Origin: Bagarius yarrelli
Lineage: Eukaryota; Chordata; Actinopteri; Siluriformes; Sisoridae
Reading direction: 5' to 3'
NCBI GenBank assembly: GCA_005784505.1
Contig: VCAZ01000003.1
Location: 2,752,010 to 2,816,009 of the forward strand
Length of the DNA: 64,000 nucleotides
Each line of letters opens with the position of its first letter. The first letter of the stretch is position 1. Below the pieces are notes generated by a model. It ran no database searches and was not told the origin of the DNA. It saw only the letters and a list, made by a program, of their open reading frames with translations. This document shows positions 12,534 through 24,469 of this stretch, piece by piece. The translations under genes were made by a program, and so were the position numbers.

Positions 12534-12712
12534 ATACATGAGTTTGTTTTTACCCTAACAACTGGGGCCGCTTGTTTATGTTTATACTAGTCATTTAATT
12601 CTACAATCATGTCTTCACCTAAGCTGAGAACCCTCTGTGGTTGCAAAAAACAACAAAAGGATTTTATTACAGTTGGTTAAACACAGAATATCAATACCCA
12701 CTGAGGTGCTGG

Positions 12713-12898
12713 GGAAGTGGTAGTGCCGTGGTTAAGGTGTTAGACTGCTAATTGGAAGATCGGTGTTCGATTTCCAGCATTACCAAGGTACCCCTGCTGG
12801 ACCCCTGAGCAAAGCATTTAACCCCAATTGCTTAATTGTATAAATGTAAGTCACTCTGGATAGGGGCATCTGCCAAATGCTAGAAATTTAAATGTAAT
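12713..12898 (+). repeat. tRNA-derived SINE (main family), full length
   Basis: Sense copy with head (gtggtagtgccgtggttaag), B-box region ggtgttcgatttcc, body ctggacccctgagcaaag, and tail taagtcactctggatagggg ending aaatgtaa. Confidence 0.9.
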
Positions 12899-13157
12899 GG
12901 TAGGAATTCCTAAACCTTCTGGACAAAAATTGACAAGGAAAAGACGGAATTTATACTTTAAAACAAACCAAGTGGTTATACTGTCTCAACCATCATACCA
13001 GCACTGCAGCAGATTTAGTGTACTGGCTCTGTAAGTTGTTTATAAAACTCTTGCTTCCAAGGAGTTTTATGTCTTACATTGCTATATTTGTAAATGACTT
13101 AAGCTCCTGAAATCCTCCTCTGTCATTGTTGTATAGATGACACCCTGTGCAAAACTG

Positions 13158-13182
13158 AGCGAAATAAATAAATAAATAAATA
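13158..13182. repeat. (AAAT)n microsatellite
   Basis: About six AAAT units. Confidence 0.85.
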
Positions 13183-16100
13183 GAAGAAAGCTTTGAAAGC
13201 AGGCAGAGTGCTATCAAGCCTGATGTGGGTTGAGGATGATTGAGTGTCGGCATCAGTAGCATTTGTTTTGCCACAATTGAGTAAATTGTAAGCAGCTGCT
13301 GTCCACAGTCCTCTGCCAGTCCTCCAGCCGCCAGCCTTTCCGTGCCTCATCAGCAGCACACTGACTCGTCTGGTGGGCTTTGTTTATGCCTGTGGAGGTT
13401 TATGGACCCCTTCATGATTTAGATTTTTTTTTTACTTGCTTAGACTGCAAGGACCACCATGGCAGAGCTCCAATTAGAGATAGGGGAAAACTCATGCGGG
13501 GCACAATCTCTGGGTCCTCCACAGTGTTTTGCATCCATCCAGCCATGACGGGAACCCACAAAACCGTCCTAACATTTGTATCAACGTGTTAACAAACACA
13601 GCAGGATGTGATGGTATAAATTTGTCAATATAACAGCTTGGTTTTTGAAGCATAGCAATGACCAATGAACAGAGCTAAGAGTAGTAAATATCATCTTTCT
13701 TTTAGCCAATTTGCTGTGTTCTTATCTGCTCGGCTCCACTGGGCTGCTAATCAACAGCTAGCACTCGGTCGTTTCCTAGTTTCCGTACTCCATAATGCTT
13801 TGACTTCCTTATGTTTGTTTGACTTCTTCCTAAGTGCACCCAGCCTAAGACGCCTCCTGTTTTCAGCCCTATTTCCCTATTTTTCCCATTATCGCAACTA
13901 GCAGCTTCCTTTCCTTCTAGGGGCCCACACACCAGCCGGAAGTCTGGTTAGAAATGGGTGTTTTATTCCCACCGGTCCCACTAGAGGGAATGCTATTCTG
14001 TTATTTTAGAATATATTTTAGATTTGTTCTAAAGTTTTTATTTTGTATAATAATGGTGCTGTACTCATGTGTTGAAAAAGCAAATTGGACTCCACTTGGA
14101 CTCCACATGAATAAAAATATCTAATATTCTGCTAATTTTTCCCACTCCATTTAAAATTGTAGCTGCAACGATTTCTGCCCACAGCTATGCACATCTTTTC
14201 CTACATTACTTGCTGCATTAATGTATGTTAATCATTATCCTGTCCAATCAGCCCCCCTTACTGTGGCAGTAATTGTGTTACAAAATAATTAGCTCATTAT
14301 GCTTCAGAGCTTTTCGTAACATTTTGCTGTTTGACTAGACTAATTAGCATGCCGAGTTCAAAGGTAGAAGACGCAGGCTGATTGTGAACCTGATTGTCGT
14401 TGTAATTAAACTGGTAGTTGGCCTGTGGCTAAAAGTGGTAGTTAGGATTTTTATATTTTCTAAATCTTAAAATTAAAAACTTTGGTCAGTTCTTTAACAA
14501 CAGGTATCATCTGATTAGTTGGATTGCTTGCTTGTGATTCTATTGCTGCTCTTTTTTTAATTAGTTGTGAGAAAATAGAGGCTTATTAATACATAAAGTA
14601 GAACTGTAAGATCCCACATTTTATGACCCTCATTATTCAATATAAGTATAAAGCTACTTTTAATATTAAAAAAATATATCTGATACTAAAAAAAATCTAT
14701 ACTTTCATTTACAGGTAAGTGATTTAAATAATAAGATAACAATAATATATGTTTTCTGACATCCCCAGAACAGCATCAGTGTGAATTAGTTAGAAGTTTC
14801 TAGCGCTATAGGCTTAGCAATGATCTTCTCCCTTTTTGGTGGTGGCATCCTGCTGGAGGGGTTGTGGGTGGAGTGTGTATTTCAGCTTGCTTGTGTTGTT
14901 TAGAAAAGCAGCAAAATGTATTCAGTGAAAATAGGACTGCAGGCTAGCCAAAGTGCCACGTCTCGCTGACACCCCCTCCCAATTAACCATTCATTTGTTT
15001 TAAATGTTCCAGGCATCTGTGAGCTTTATTTTTTATTTTTCTTCATGGCTCACTAGATAAATTAAATGCACACCTTTCCATATACAGTCTATTCCATAAC
15101 AGCAGCTTATGCCATATTTAGCATTTAAAATGATTGAGTAATTTCGGCAGATTTTAAGGTGAATCTCAATAGGGCCTTGTAACCTTGTGTGCATATGTAG
15201 GTTTTAATGGCTGCCGAAGGACATGTAGTCCGGAATGTTGTTACCTAGAAACACAATAGTTGCCATAGCCTTCGTCTATACCAGCATCATTCTTCTGACA
15301 AAACACCTACACGCCAAAAGACAGTGCATATGCCCGCTAATAACAACGTTGAACTCTTAATTGGTCACACATCTGCATTCCCACACATACTGACAGGAAA
15401 TAAGCATATTCTTCTCTCACACACACCCTCATGCACAGAGGGGCAGTTGGCATTAATTATCTTTATATGTGGGTGGGTAATGATTCTGGACCAATGCCAG
15501 ATGACACACCAGGAGTTGCAACAGCATTCATTCAGAGAGAAATTAACAGTGCAGTAATCATGTTCAAGTCAGACAATTCTGTTTGTGCTAAAAATTGTGC
15601 TAACACCACAACTTGCCATTAATCTTGTAAACGAGAGTTAGTGAACACTTACCAAGCTAGCACAAGCTCATATCCAGACACACAAGCAAGAAAACCCATT
15701 ATTAATTAATTTTAAGAGTCCGTATTATGATTCCACAGTAATGATGGATAGCTTTTTTCTGCTTCGGTAGGGGGACGGAAACACAAAACATTGTAGCAAA
15801 AGGAAAGGTCTATTTTATATGAATACTATATTTTTACGGCTCATTTAAAAAAAAAAACTAATTCAAATTCGTAATGTCCAATAAGTGTCTTAAATGTGTT
15901 TGCTACGGTCAATTCCGGAAGAAAAAAACTTGTATCCTGGAGGGCCCTGGATTCAGGTGTAGTACAGTGCAGAATATTACATATAACAGTATAAAATGTA
16001 TTGTGTCCTGACACACCACACACAACAGTTGCTATTTCAAGGTTTAACTAAAGGTTGAACTGTAGGTCTAATATCGAAGGTAAAGCAGCTCCACTGTATC

Positions 16101-16977
16101 TGTAAAAAAAAAGCAATGGCATTGTTAGCAAAAGCAATTTCCCACCTTTTCTCATCTATTGGCTGACTTTGTGTATGACCGCAGGGCCGGGTATAGCCTG
16201 GTGCTTTTGCTCATACCGGACACTATCTCATTGACACACACATTGCCATAGCAGATTCGATCTGTCTATTATGTGCATTCTGCCAGAGGGATGGATTTGC
16301 CATTTGGTTTCTCTTAAACCTGCCATAACATGGAGCAGGGATGTTCCGGGCAGCAAGGTGACATCAGTTTCTGAGCAGATGGCAGGTGGGCTGATCTCTC
16401 ACATTTTACCTCGTCCGTGTCCCTGATATTAAATCCACAGCCTATAAGCAGCATTTTCTGAAATAAGGAGTTTTTAAAATTTCAATCCAAAAGTGTTATT
16501 AAGAAAAAAATGCTTGTTTGTGCAAAGGCAGAAGATTTGGGCGTGCAATGGTGTTATTGGTTTTCCAAACTCCAGCAGTTTTTCTCATTACTACTAGGCT
16601 ATTAACTGCACATGACATAGATATGTGCACAGTTCTCACACAGTCCTCTTCAGATTTGCACAGGCGAGAAAAAGGAACAAAATAAAGCTTCAGTAAATGG
16701 CATTGTAATCGCATTAAGCTGTCACGGGGAGAGAATGTTCATTGTTGGGAAAATTAGATTTCGGTTATGAGAAACTGTGGAAACATCTAATTTTTCTTCC
16801 CAGGGTAACCCGTAGTTGGCCCTGAGTATGAACCACAGAGTCGTCAGTCAGCACTTAGACGGACAGCTGGCATAGGGCAGAGGTCAGCTGCGACCTAGGG
16901 GGCTGGTAAAACAAGGCTCTCTCAACACAGTGGATTGGGTGACCGGGTGGTGGGAAACAAGACACAATGTTCAAGCT

Positions 16978-17176
16978 CATTTGGTTCAAATAAGACGGCA
17001 GTTTTGGTTCAAATAAGGCGGTTTGTGTGCTATGGGTCATCTGATTGGAAACCTAGTCTGAACCCATATTGCAAGCCTATAGTTTTACTATTCCTAAATA
17101 TTCTCCAATATGCTTTGATCCAACATGCTATAGTGTTCCTATTCCCAAATATTCTCCAACATGCTTTGATCCAAAG
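16978..17176. repeat. Short local tandem duplications
   Basis: Two copies of ttggttcaaataag.cgg at 16980-17022, then two copies of ctaaatattctccaa.atgctttgatccaa between about 17091 and 17176 (period about 58 bp). Confidence 0.7.
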
Positions 17177-17880
17177 GGAATCCCTCATTAACCTCAGCTC
17201 AAATTTGTCCTGAGTAAACTGGTTTCTACTGGGAGAACCAAAGTATGGAAAGTATGGGAAGGGGCAGACTCCTACAGGATGTATTGCTCCACTCCTCTCC
17301 GGAAGATCTCCCACTGGCTGTTTTAGCAGCTCTCTACCATGTCAGCCATAACAGGCCTGCTCTGCCTCTGCTCTCTAAGAGGAAGCAGCAGGAGAGGCAC
17401 TTTGAGGAGAAAGGGCTTAACCTCTGCAGCAAGCTGATTGAAATGTACTCCCACTGGAGGTTCTTGAAAGAATTTTGTCTAAGGTTCCATTGAGCAGGCC
17501 GCTGTAATAGGCGTAAGGGTCCAAAGTAAACACAGGAAGAGAGAGTAATGTCTGAGCAGACTATTAACCCGGCAGGAGTTCTGAACTCAGGCAAACATCA
17601 AAACAGCTGGACGTGTTAACAAAAAAACATTGATCATCCACTTTTATCAAGCATTTTATCTCTTATAACTGCACTATATATTTGCAGGGGTTTTGATGTT
17701 TTATAGGGCAGATGTTTTTTTGTTTTTTTTCAGATTTGGTGGCCAAGTTCAGTCTGCATTTACATGTAGACGTCCCCTCTGTTCTAGTTTTCAGTTTTAA
17801 ACTAGAATCTTTATGCAAAATAAAAATAATTTCATGGCCATCTAATAACCCACGATTGCTCAGACGTATATAAAAATATT

Positions 17881-17937
17881 AATGTAAGTCTCTCTAATTA
17901 AGGGGGTCTGCCAGATGCTGTAAATATGAATGTGAAT
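17881..17937 (+). repeat. SINE tail next to the 3' splice site
   Basis: Sense copy of the SINE tail only (aatgtaagtctctctaatta, gtctgccagatgctgtaaat). It ends 31 bp before the exon at 17969. Confidence 0.75.
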
Positions 17938-17968
17938 CCAACTAGTGATGTACTGTGTGTGCTTGCAG

Positions 17969-18226
17969 AATCCAGGCCAAGACCAGGGAGCTGCGTGAGC
18001 GACAGGCCAGAGAGAGGGACTATGCCGAGATTCTAGATGTGGCACGAACCTTCAGCTCTGATGAAGAACACCCGTACGCAGGCATCGGCTCACTCGACTC
18101 TTCCATGGACAGCAGCCAGAGCCTGAACCAGGAGCAGAGGCCACACAGTCCTAGAGAGCACGGCCTGGAAAGCCTCTATGCCCAAGTCAGCAAGCCGCGC
18201 AATGAAGGACCACTATCTTCAGAAAG
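17969..18226 (+). CDS. pard3: Internal exon of PARD3-like gene, RERQARERDYAEI to LYAQV.KPRN segment
   Basis: The next exon of the same gene, 258 bp, with acceptor gcttgcag and donor aaag/gtagga. Its first base completes the Arg codon left open by the upstream exon, so the two join as ERD-R-IQAKTREL without a frameshift. It has 85 whole codons. The start (IQAKTRELRERQARERDYAEI) is nearly identical to vertebrate PARD3 and is the strongest identification in the window. The end carries the conserved SPRE and SLYAQVSKPRN motifs. Between them lies a less conserved acidic, Ser-rich linker (SSDEEHPYAGIGSLDSSMDS), several residues longer than the human linker as I recall it. The first third should form charged coiled coil; the linker and SPRE part look disordered and phosphorylatable. 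The exon ends in phase 2, so translation continues in an exon beyond the window. Confidence 0.93.
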
Positions 18227-19170
18227 GTAGGACGAGATACTTTACTGTCTGCATTCAGGGAAAAAGCTGTGCTGGAACGTTTGCATTGTACAGTGCTACA
18301 CATGGCATCATTTCAATAAGAGATGATTTCAGATTTCGGATGTTCTGAGTAGAAGCCTTGTAAAGGTCAGCATCACTACTCGTTTAATAAGTACCAGTTT
18401 CTCGTTGCGCATTTGAAAATAAGCCTGAATAAACTCATGTGTCCCCCTGCGTGTACCTTAAGCTCCTTCCTTCCCATGGAAAACCAAAAGTCAAATGAAA
18501 TAATCATGTTTCACAGAAATATCCTAGTAGAAGGTCTTAAAGTGAAAGAAAATCATAAATAATTCTTGGGTGCAAAAAATAATAACCAGAATCCTCCTTT
18601 GTTATACCGGATCAAGTCAAATCCGGTCTCTATCTCTGAAAATCTATTTGTCTTATGTAGGGAGGGCAAAGTCATCTATATACGATGAGATAATGCCCTG
18701 TTATAGACAAAACAGATGATCCCCTTACCTGGTTTTCTTTTTGGTGCTATATAATGATTAAATGTGCTTGTGGTACAGATATCACAGTTAAAACTTTATT
18801 GGTGCATTTCAGTGCTGCCTAAGTTATTTTCCTTTTTTTTTTTAGGTTATAAAAACTAAATCAACAGATACTTTATCTTCCTGAAGCCCTGCTGATAATT
18901 TATTCCCCACTGAAAATGTTAGGCTGTCATTCCGCTTTTTTATATCAGCATTTAATTTAAATCCTGCGCCGTCCTGTTGCTTCATTAGCTTCAACTTAGT
19001 TGTGCACACCACTGTAAAATGACAGTTCCTTACAGCTCTCCAATGTCTATTTTGAGACCTTAAGCTCACTTAAAGATTTTTTCATTACACTGCCTGTGTA
19101 TGTGACTTACCTTCGGTTATGGTTAATGGAGCGTAAAGGGACGAATTACATTTACCAACTCTCAGCACCC

Positions 19171-19275
19171 TTGTTTATTCGCCTGGTAATTACTTCATCG
19201 GGCGTAATTAAATTAAGCGAATGATTGACACCTGCCACATGCTACATGACCTTTCACTACCCTCCCCCTCCCACT
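19171..19275. repeat. Copy 1 of a 92-bp perfectly duplicated element
   Basis: Bases 19171-19262 are identical to 22611-22702. The shared tccccctcccact block follows directly here. The sequence contains TAATTA, TGATTGACA and CACCTG, which resemble homeodomain, PBX/MEIS and E-box sites. It may be a regulatory element. Confidence 0.9.
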
Positions 19276-19933
19276 GCGATGCTGAACTTTCAGTTCAGTT
19301 CCTCCCCTGTGGTGCGACCTCAAGTCCTCGTGCCTCTATGACACCATGCAGCCACTCGATAACCTGTGTAATCTGGGTGTCGATATCTCGGGGGATAGCA
19401 GGGACATGCTTATGGTCGATGGCTAACTAACCTGTGGCTGTTCAACAATGAGAAATATATTTTCTTTTACATGGCTTCAGTTTTGGACTAAACTATTCTT
19501 TATCTGTCACAATTTTACTATTCACTGATTTCACTTATGTCAAATGTAGCAGTAAGGAGAAAGAGTTTTCTTTAGGTTTTGTGTTTTTTGCCATGATGTA
19601 AATTAGTGTAAACACAACAAATGTAATAACTTGAGTTAAATTCCTATTAATCCTTTATAAGCAATGCATCAGAAATTTATTAGCATGATTTCTAGCATCT
19701 CATAACAACTAGTGTAAATCTGCTTATAGGATATTTATAGCTGCACGGAGCACTTGTTTTTATTACAGAATGAGTTTATAAATGTCAGATGTGCAACAAA
19801 GGCACGCAATTCCTATCAGCCATATAATATATACTGTATATAACCACTTATAAGTGTGCATAATAGAGTTATGACAGACATGCATTATTGTAGAATGCAT
19901 TACACAGCTAAAAGTTTACCACTGATTAACATT

Positions 19934-20061
19934 CACATTTCAGGCATTTGGGCAGAGGCGACTTACCTTAATTTTTATTTATGCAACTAAGTATTTGATG
20001 GTTGAGGGTCTTGCTAAGGGACCCAGCAGTGATACGTTTGTGGTGCTGGGAATGAAACCCA
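19934..20061 (-). repeat. tRNA-derived SINE (main family), degenerate
   Basis: Antisense copy. Tail and body are recognisable (caggcatttgggcagaggcg, gggacccagcagtgatac), and the head is lost after gggaatgaaaccca. Confidence 0.75.
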
Positions 20062-20896
20062 TTGATGATTTTTGTAACAGACCGTCTAGCAGCGAGCTGA
20101 CAATTTTGTGATCATTGGTTTAGACCAGTCAGTAATTTATGCTGTTTTAGCCACATTGAATGTCCCTGTTTGGTACCTTTGCAACCCAGTAATGAAAAAA
20201 AAACAGGTCTTATGTTGTTAGACAAGGAAAAGTTTTATGTACAATCAATGATTTCTTCATTTGACTACATAGATCATACTTGGTCATGTGCCAACCCTGA
20301 TCAGCCGCACCTGAACTAGCTAATTAAGATGTTGCTAATTATTCTTGAGGAAAGTTTGTGCTAAACTCTGCAGAACCCTCCAACCCCGAGACTGGTGACC
20401 CCAGTCATAGATTTTTTTTTTTGTACTGTTTGGTACCTTTTTTAATTCTTTGTATAAGCTGATGTAATCCCTTTACCAATTCTAGTAATTGCGCTCTCTT
20501 TACAACTCTCTTCATCTCCACACATCCTCTATAACTCTACATATTTCTGAGTAATTCTATGAATGTATTACTTCAAGGCATGATTAAGTGGAAAAAAGGA
20601 TGCTCATATCAGGTAAAAAAAAAGAAACAGAATGTCTATTATAGTGTCTTGTCTCTCCTTCAAGAGCTTGAAAGGAAAGCGAAGCTCATTTTCTTTCCAA
20701 CGCTTTGTTCCGGGTGTAGTCGGCCTCGGCAGCTACAAGCTGGCACGCTGCGCTGCATTGGCTGCTGCTTTGGAGTGTGTGATAAAGGGCTGCTTTTGTC
20801 TCCGCTGAATTCACAATCATCAGCTTATTGTTTGTTAATGGCAACAGAGGCTTATTTATAGCAACCTGAATAGTGCCATCTTTACTGGGAGAAGAT

Positions 20897-20933
20897 AACA
20901 CACACGGACACACACACACACACACACACACAC
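20897..20933. repeat. (CA)n microsatellite
   Basis: CA run with one interruption (cggaca). Confidence 0.95.
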
Positions 20934-21590
20934 GTGGAGATTGCACTAACTTAGCACTGTTTATAATTAAAAACTCAAAGTCTAGTTTCTCAGCAACAGA
21001 TGTTATGTAAGAAATTACCTTGCTGCTAGTATATTGCTTTGTCTAAACAGACACATGGAAACTATGATGTTTAGAAGAAGTAATAAAATGAGAACCCAAG
21101 GCTTTTTATCTTTTTACGGTATTTATACTTTTAAAATAAATATTTAACGCTATGGCTATAAAATTAACTGCAGTCCTTTTTATCTTTATTCTGCTCTACA
21201 ACCTGACGTCCAATCTACCTGAATGCCCGTAAACATTTCCTTTGCACTGCGGTTTTTCCGCACCTCCATCAGCGTGGCTTCATCAGTGAATCGAGAGAAA
21301 GTATTAGAAATTTTCTTGGTGTCATTTTTCAAGGTTTGGCTATAAAAAGTTTTAACCACAAGTAAAGGGCGGCTTTCATGAAGTCAGAAGTTGAACCGTG
21401 TAAATATTCCTGAAGCAAAGTGCGGAAAAAAGCAAACCAATCCAAAGTGGTTATTCCTGTAGATGTAACGCAAAAGTAAATGTTTTCACAGCACGGACAT
21501 TGGGAGGTGCTCGACATGATAAAAATGGCATGTCACAGTTTTTCAGTTTTCATAAGCTTTCTTCTGAAATGAATAAATCGCCACTGACAG

Positions 21591-21660
21591 TCCAACAGTG
21601 TTGTGTAAAAATGTCCAACAGTGTTGTGTAAAAATGTCCAACAGTGTTGTGTAAAAATGT
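21591..21660. repeat. Three tandem copies of a 23-bp unit
   Basis: tccaacagtgttgtgtaaaa plus atg, three near-identical copies head to tail, about 55 bp before the 53-bp satellite. Confidence 0.9.
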
Positions 21661-21714
21661 TAACGTATATAATGTTGGCTTTTATTTTATCTACTGTACT
21701 GTTTACAGTACATT

Positions 21715-22268
21715 TAGTAGCATTAATAAGTCATAATGCTATATAATCATAATGCTATATAACATCTTAGTAGCATTAATAAGTCATAATGCTATATAAT
21801 CATAATGCTATATAACATCTTAGTAGCATTAATAAGTCATAATGCTATATAATCATAATGCTATATAACATCTTAGTAGCATTAATAAGTCATAATGCTA
21901 TATAATCATAATGCTATATAACATCTTAGTAGCATTAATAAGTCATAATGCTATAATCCAGTATAATCATAATGCTATATAAATCGTCTTAGTAGCATTA
22001 ATAAGTCATAATGCTATATAATCATAATGCTATATAATCATCGCATATAACGTCTTGGTAGCATTAATAAGTCATAATGCTATATAATCATAAATGCTAT
22101 ATAATGTCATAAGTGTCTTAGTATAATGCATTAATAAGTCATAATGCTATATAATCATAATGCTATATAACATCTTAGTAGCATTAATAAGTCATAATGC
22201 TATATAATCATAATGCTATATAGCATCTTAGTAGCATTAATAAGTCATAATGCTATATAATATAAGGA
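21715..22268. repeat. 53-bp AT-rich satellite array, about 10 copies
   Basis: The unit starts tagtagcattaataagtcat and contains the 16-bp subunit tcataatgctatataa twice. Units begin at 21715, 21768, 21821, 21874 and 21927 with exact 53-bp spacing. The middle copies (about 21950-22140) carry small insertions, and the last two are regular again. No open frame of note. Confidence 0.95.
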
Positions 22269-22610
22269 TACTTAGTAGTTCTATTTACTTGGAAAAATAG
22301 ATGAGTACTTCCTGTTTAAATGTGTAAAGACAGGAGGTGTGTAAATGTCAGATAAAATGTAAAACTTACACTTTGGTGCAGGATTGTTTCCGCATTGGTT
22401 TTAAATTTTGAATAATTATCTAAAAATTGATGTAAGGCAAAGAAAACACAGGAAAAGTAAAGAAAGTTAATTGAAAGAAGAACCAAACCCAAAATGTAAA
22501 TATTGTACAGTCACTTTGTGTTTTGGGTTATTAAAATGTTAATATAAATATCTTATGGCTAAAAGGTGATTTAAGTACAGTCCAGATAGGAAAAGTAAAA
22601 TTAATACAAA

Positions 22611-22743
22611 TTGTTTATTCGCCTGGTAATTACTTCATCGGGCGTAATTAAATTAAGCGAATGATTGACACCTGCCACATGCTACATGACCTTTCACTAC
22701 CCGTAGTGTGCGAGATTTACCGGTAGCCCCTCCCCCTCCCACT
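22611..22743. repeat. Copy 2 of the 92-bp duplicated element, with 28-nt insertion
   Basis: Bases 22611-22702 are identical to 19171-19262. Then come 28 nt absent from copy 1 (22703-22730), then the shared 13-bp tccccctcccact. Flanks on the left are unrelated to copy 1. Confidence 0.9.
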
Positions 22744-22782
22744 AAAAATCTTTTTTTTTTATCAATTTTTGACATAAACCAA

Positions 22783-22947
22783 TTTACATGTCTGGCATTT
22801 TGACAGGTGAGCGATTGGGGGTTAAGGGGTTAAAGGGTTAAGCCTTGCTCAGAGGCCCAGTAATGGTAACTTGGTGGTGTTGGGAATCGAACCCCGATCT
22901 TAACCGGTATCAGTCAAACAACTTAACCTTTAAGCCACCACTTTCCC
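22783..22947 (-). repeat. tRNA-derived SINE (main family)
   Basis: Antisense copy with a shortened tail and a small internal duplication of the ggggttaa motif. Head present (gggaatcgaaccccgatctt). Confidence 0.85.
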
Positions 22948-23600
22948 CAGTGGCAGACTGGCAGTGGGTCTTCAACCCCAGGCTTGACCAGGACTTCTCA
23001 GTCTGCGGAATTGAACAATGACTCCAAAATGATTTTTTTAAAAGCTGTTAATACATTCGGTTACTTCATTTATGTTCCAGTCAGCACATTTCAGAGCTTA
23101 CAGGATTTAATGATGCCAACTCTTATTCAGCATACTGACTTTTTGTTTTTCTCATCTAAATAGACAAATTCAGCTGTTAAAAATCCCCAGTGTCTGTAAT
23201 ATCCACAGCCGGACGTCTGCACATCACAAAACCTCTCTTGTATCTGTGTAATTTTAATGCTCCACTTAAAAACTTTTATAGCCATTGAGTCATTGTGGAT
23301 ATGTAAAAAAATGAAATTGTTGTCTTAGAGCACTAAAACATTCAGTCTCTGCAGCCATCCAGTGACTGGCATGTGACGGGTTGAGGTGAACAATGATGGT
23401 CTATTACAGTAAATTAGTGAAGATTAGGAAATACAGTACACGGGATCATTTGAGTTTTATTTTGTTCTATTCATCAACAAATAAACATAAGAACGAAAGG
23501 ATCTTAAATAAGCCGCTCTCAAAAATTCAAGAAAATCGAAATGATGTCTTGATTATTATTGGATGCCCATTAAGGCCATAGAGAACTGTTTTTTGGAAAA

Positions 23601-23786
23601 GAGGTAGCTTATTGGTTAAGGTGTTGAACTGCTAATTAGAAGATCTGGGGTGGATTCCAAGCACCACCAATTTGCATCCGCTGGGCCCCTGAGAAAGACC
23701 CTTAACCCCCATTGTTCAATTTTTATAAAAAATTTAAATGTAAGTGGTTCTGGATAAGGGCATCTGCCAAATGCTGTAAATGTAAA
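23601..23786 (+). repeat. tRNA-derived SINE (main family), full length
   Basis: Sense copy with head gaggtagcttattggttaag, body ctgggcccctgagaaag and tail tggataagggcatctgccaa. Confidence 0.9.
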
Positions 23787-24469
23787 ATGATTTGAAGTCA
23801 TCCAATATTAAATTAAGTGATTGTTCAGAGACGGGAAATCCACCCAGCCCATTCTTTTAAAGGCACATATAAAACCAGACATTATTGTTTGTGTATGTGT
23901 GTTTTTATTTCGATTTTACTCCCTCAGCACAGCCCATCGCTCCAAAATCAATAAAAGGCTCTTTTTACTTGGCCAAAAATGTTTCCAGGCCCATTAACCT
24001 CAAATTTTGCTGAGAAGGTCCAGCCACCATTCCGAGGTTCAGCGTGCAGATTAGCGAAAACACCAAAAACAAGTCTGCTGCATCAAGTCCACAGCTGTAC
24101 AAACACTGCCAAACTATAAGTGAAATCCTAAGTCGGGTCCATCCGGCTGGCTGCAATCAGAAGGTCAGTGCAGCAAGAAAACAGAAAGAACCTGAGCGAT
24201 GGTGCTCGTAATGTGTGTGAGAGCTGCCATGAAAGCTTGTAAACCCACCTCCCTTACACGCTCTCCAGCTTTACTGCCACACCATGAGAGAAGCACATAC
24301 CACCGCTCCCTGTGTTTATTACTGCTTGTACTGGTCTCTTTTACGAAATTAGTCAAGAAGGCCCTAAATGGCTAATTGGGTAGTCCTGCTAATACCACAG
24401 CAATTGGTAGCAGTTGCAATCCTTTTTTTTTTTTTTTTTTATTAACGTATGACACTTTACACATTTTGA

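Larger units (their letters stand above)
10435..17968 (+). other. Complete intron between the two PARD3-like exons
   Basis: A 7,534-bp intron, gtgagg to ttgcag, phase 2. It contains an hAT-like relic near its start, a small palindromic MITE, one full SINE, one SINE tail close to the 3' splice site, and short local duplications near 17000. Stretches at 11190-12390, 13190-16970 and 17180-17880 hold no repeat I recognise. Parts of 11545-11770 and 14130-14420 look compositionally like conserved non-coding DNA (see findings). Confidence 0.85.

Noticed and set aside
17245..17493. 82-codon open frame resembling a real protein segment (LPLLSKRKQQERHFEEKGL)
   Set aside because: No family recognised, overlapped by an 86-codon frame on the other strand, and no fit to PARD3. 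It could be conserved non-coding DNA.
21715..22268. CRISPR-like array
   Set aside because: Contiguous 53-bp satellite units without unique spacers, in a vertebrate intron.
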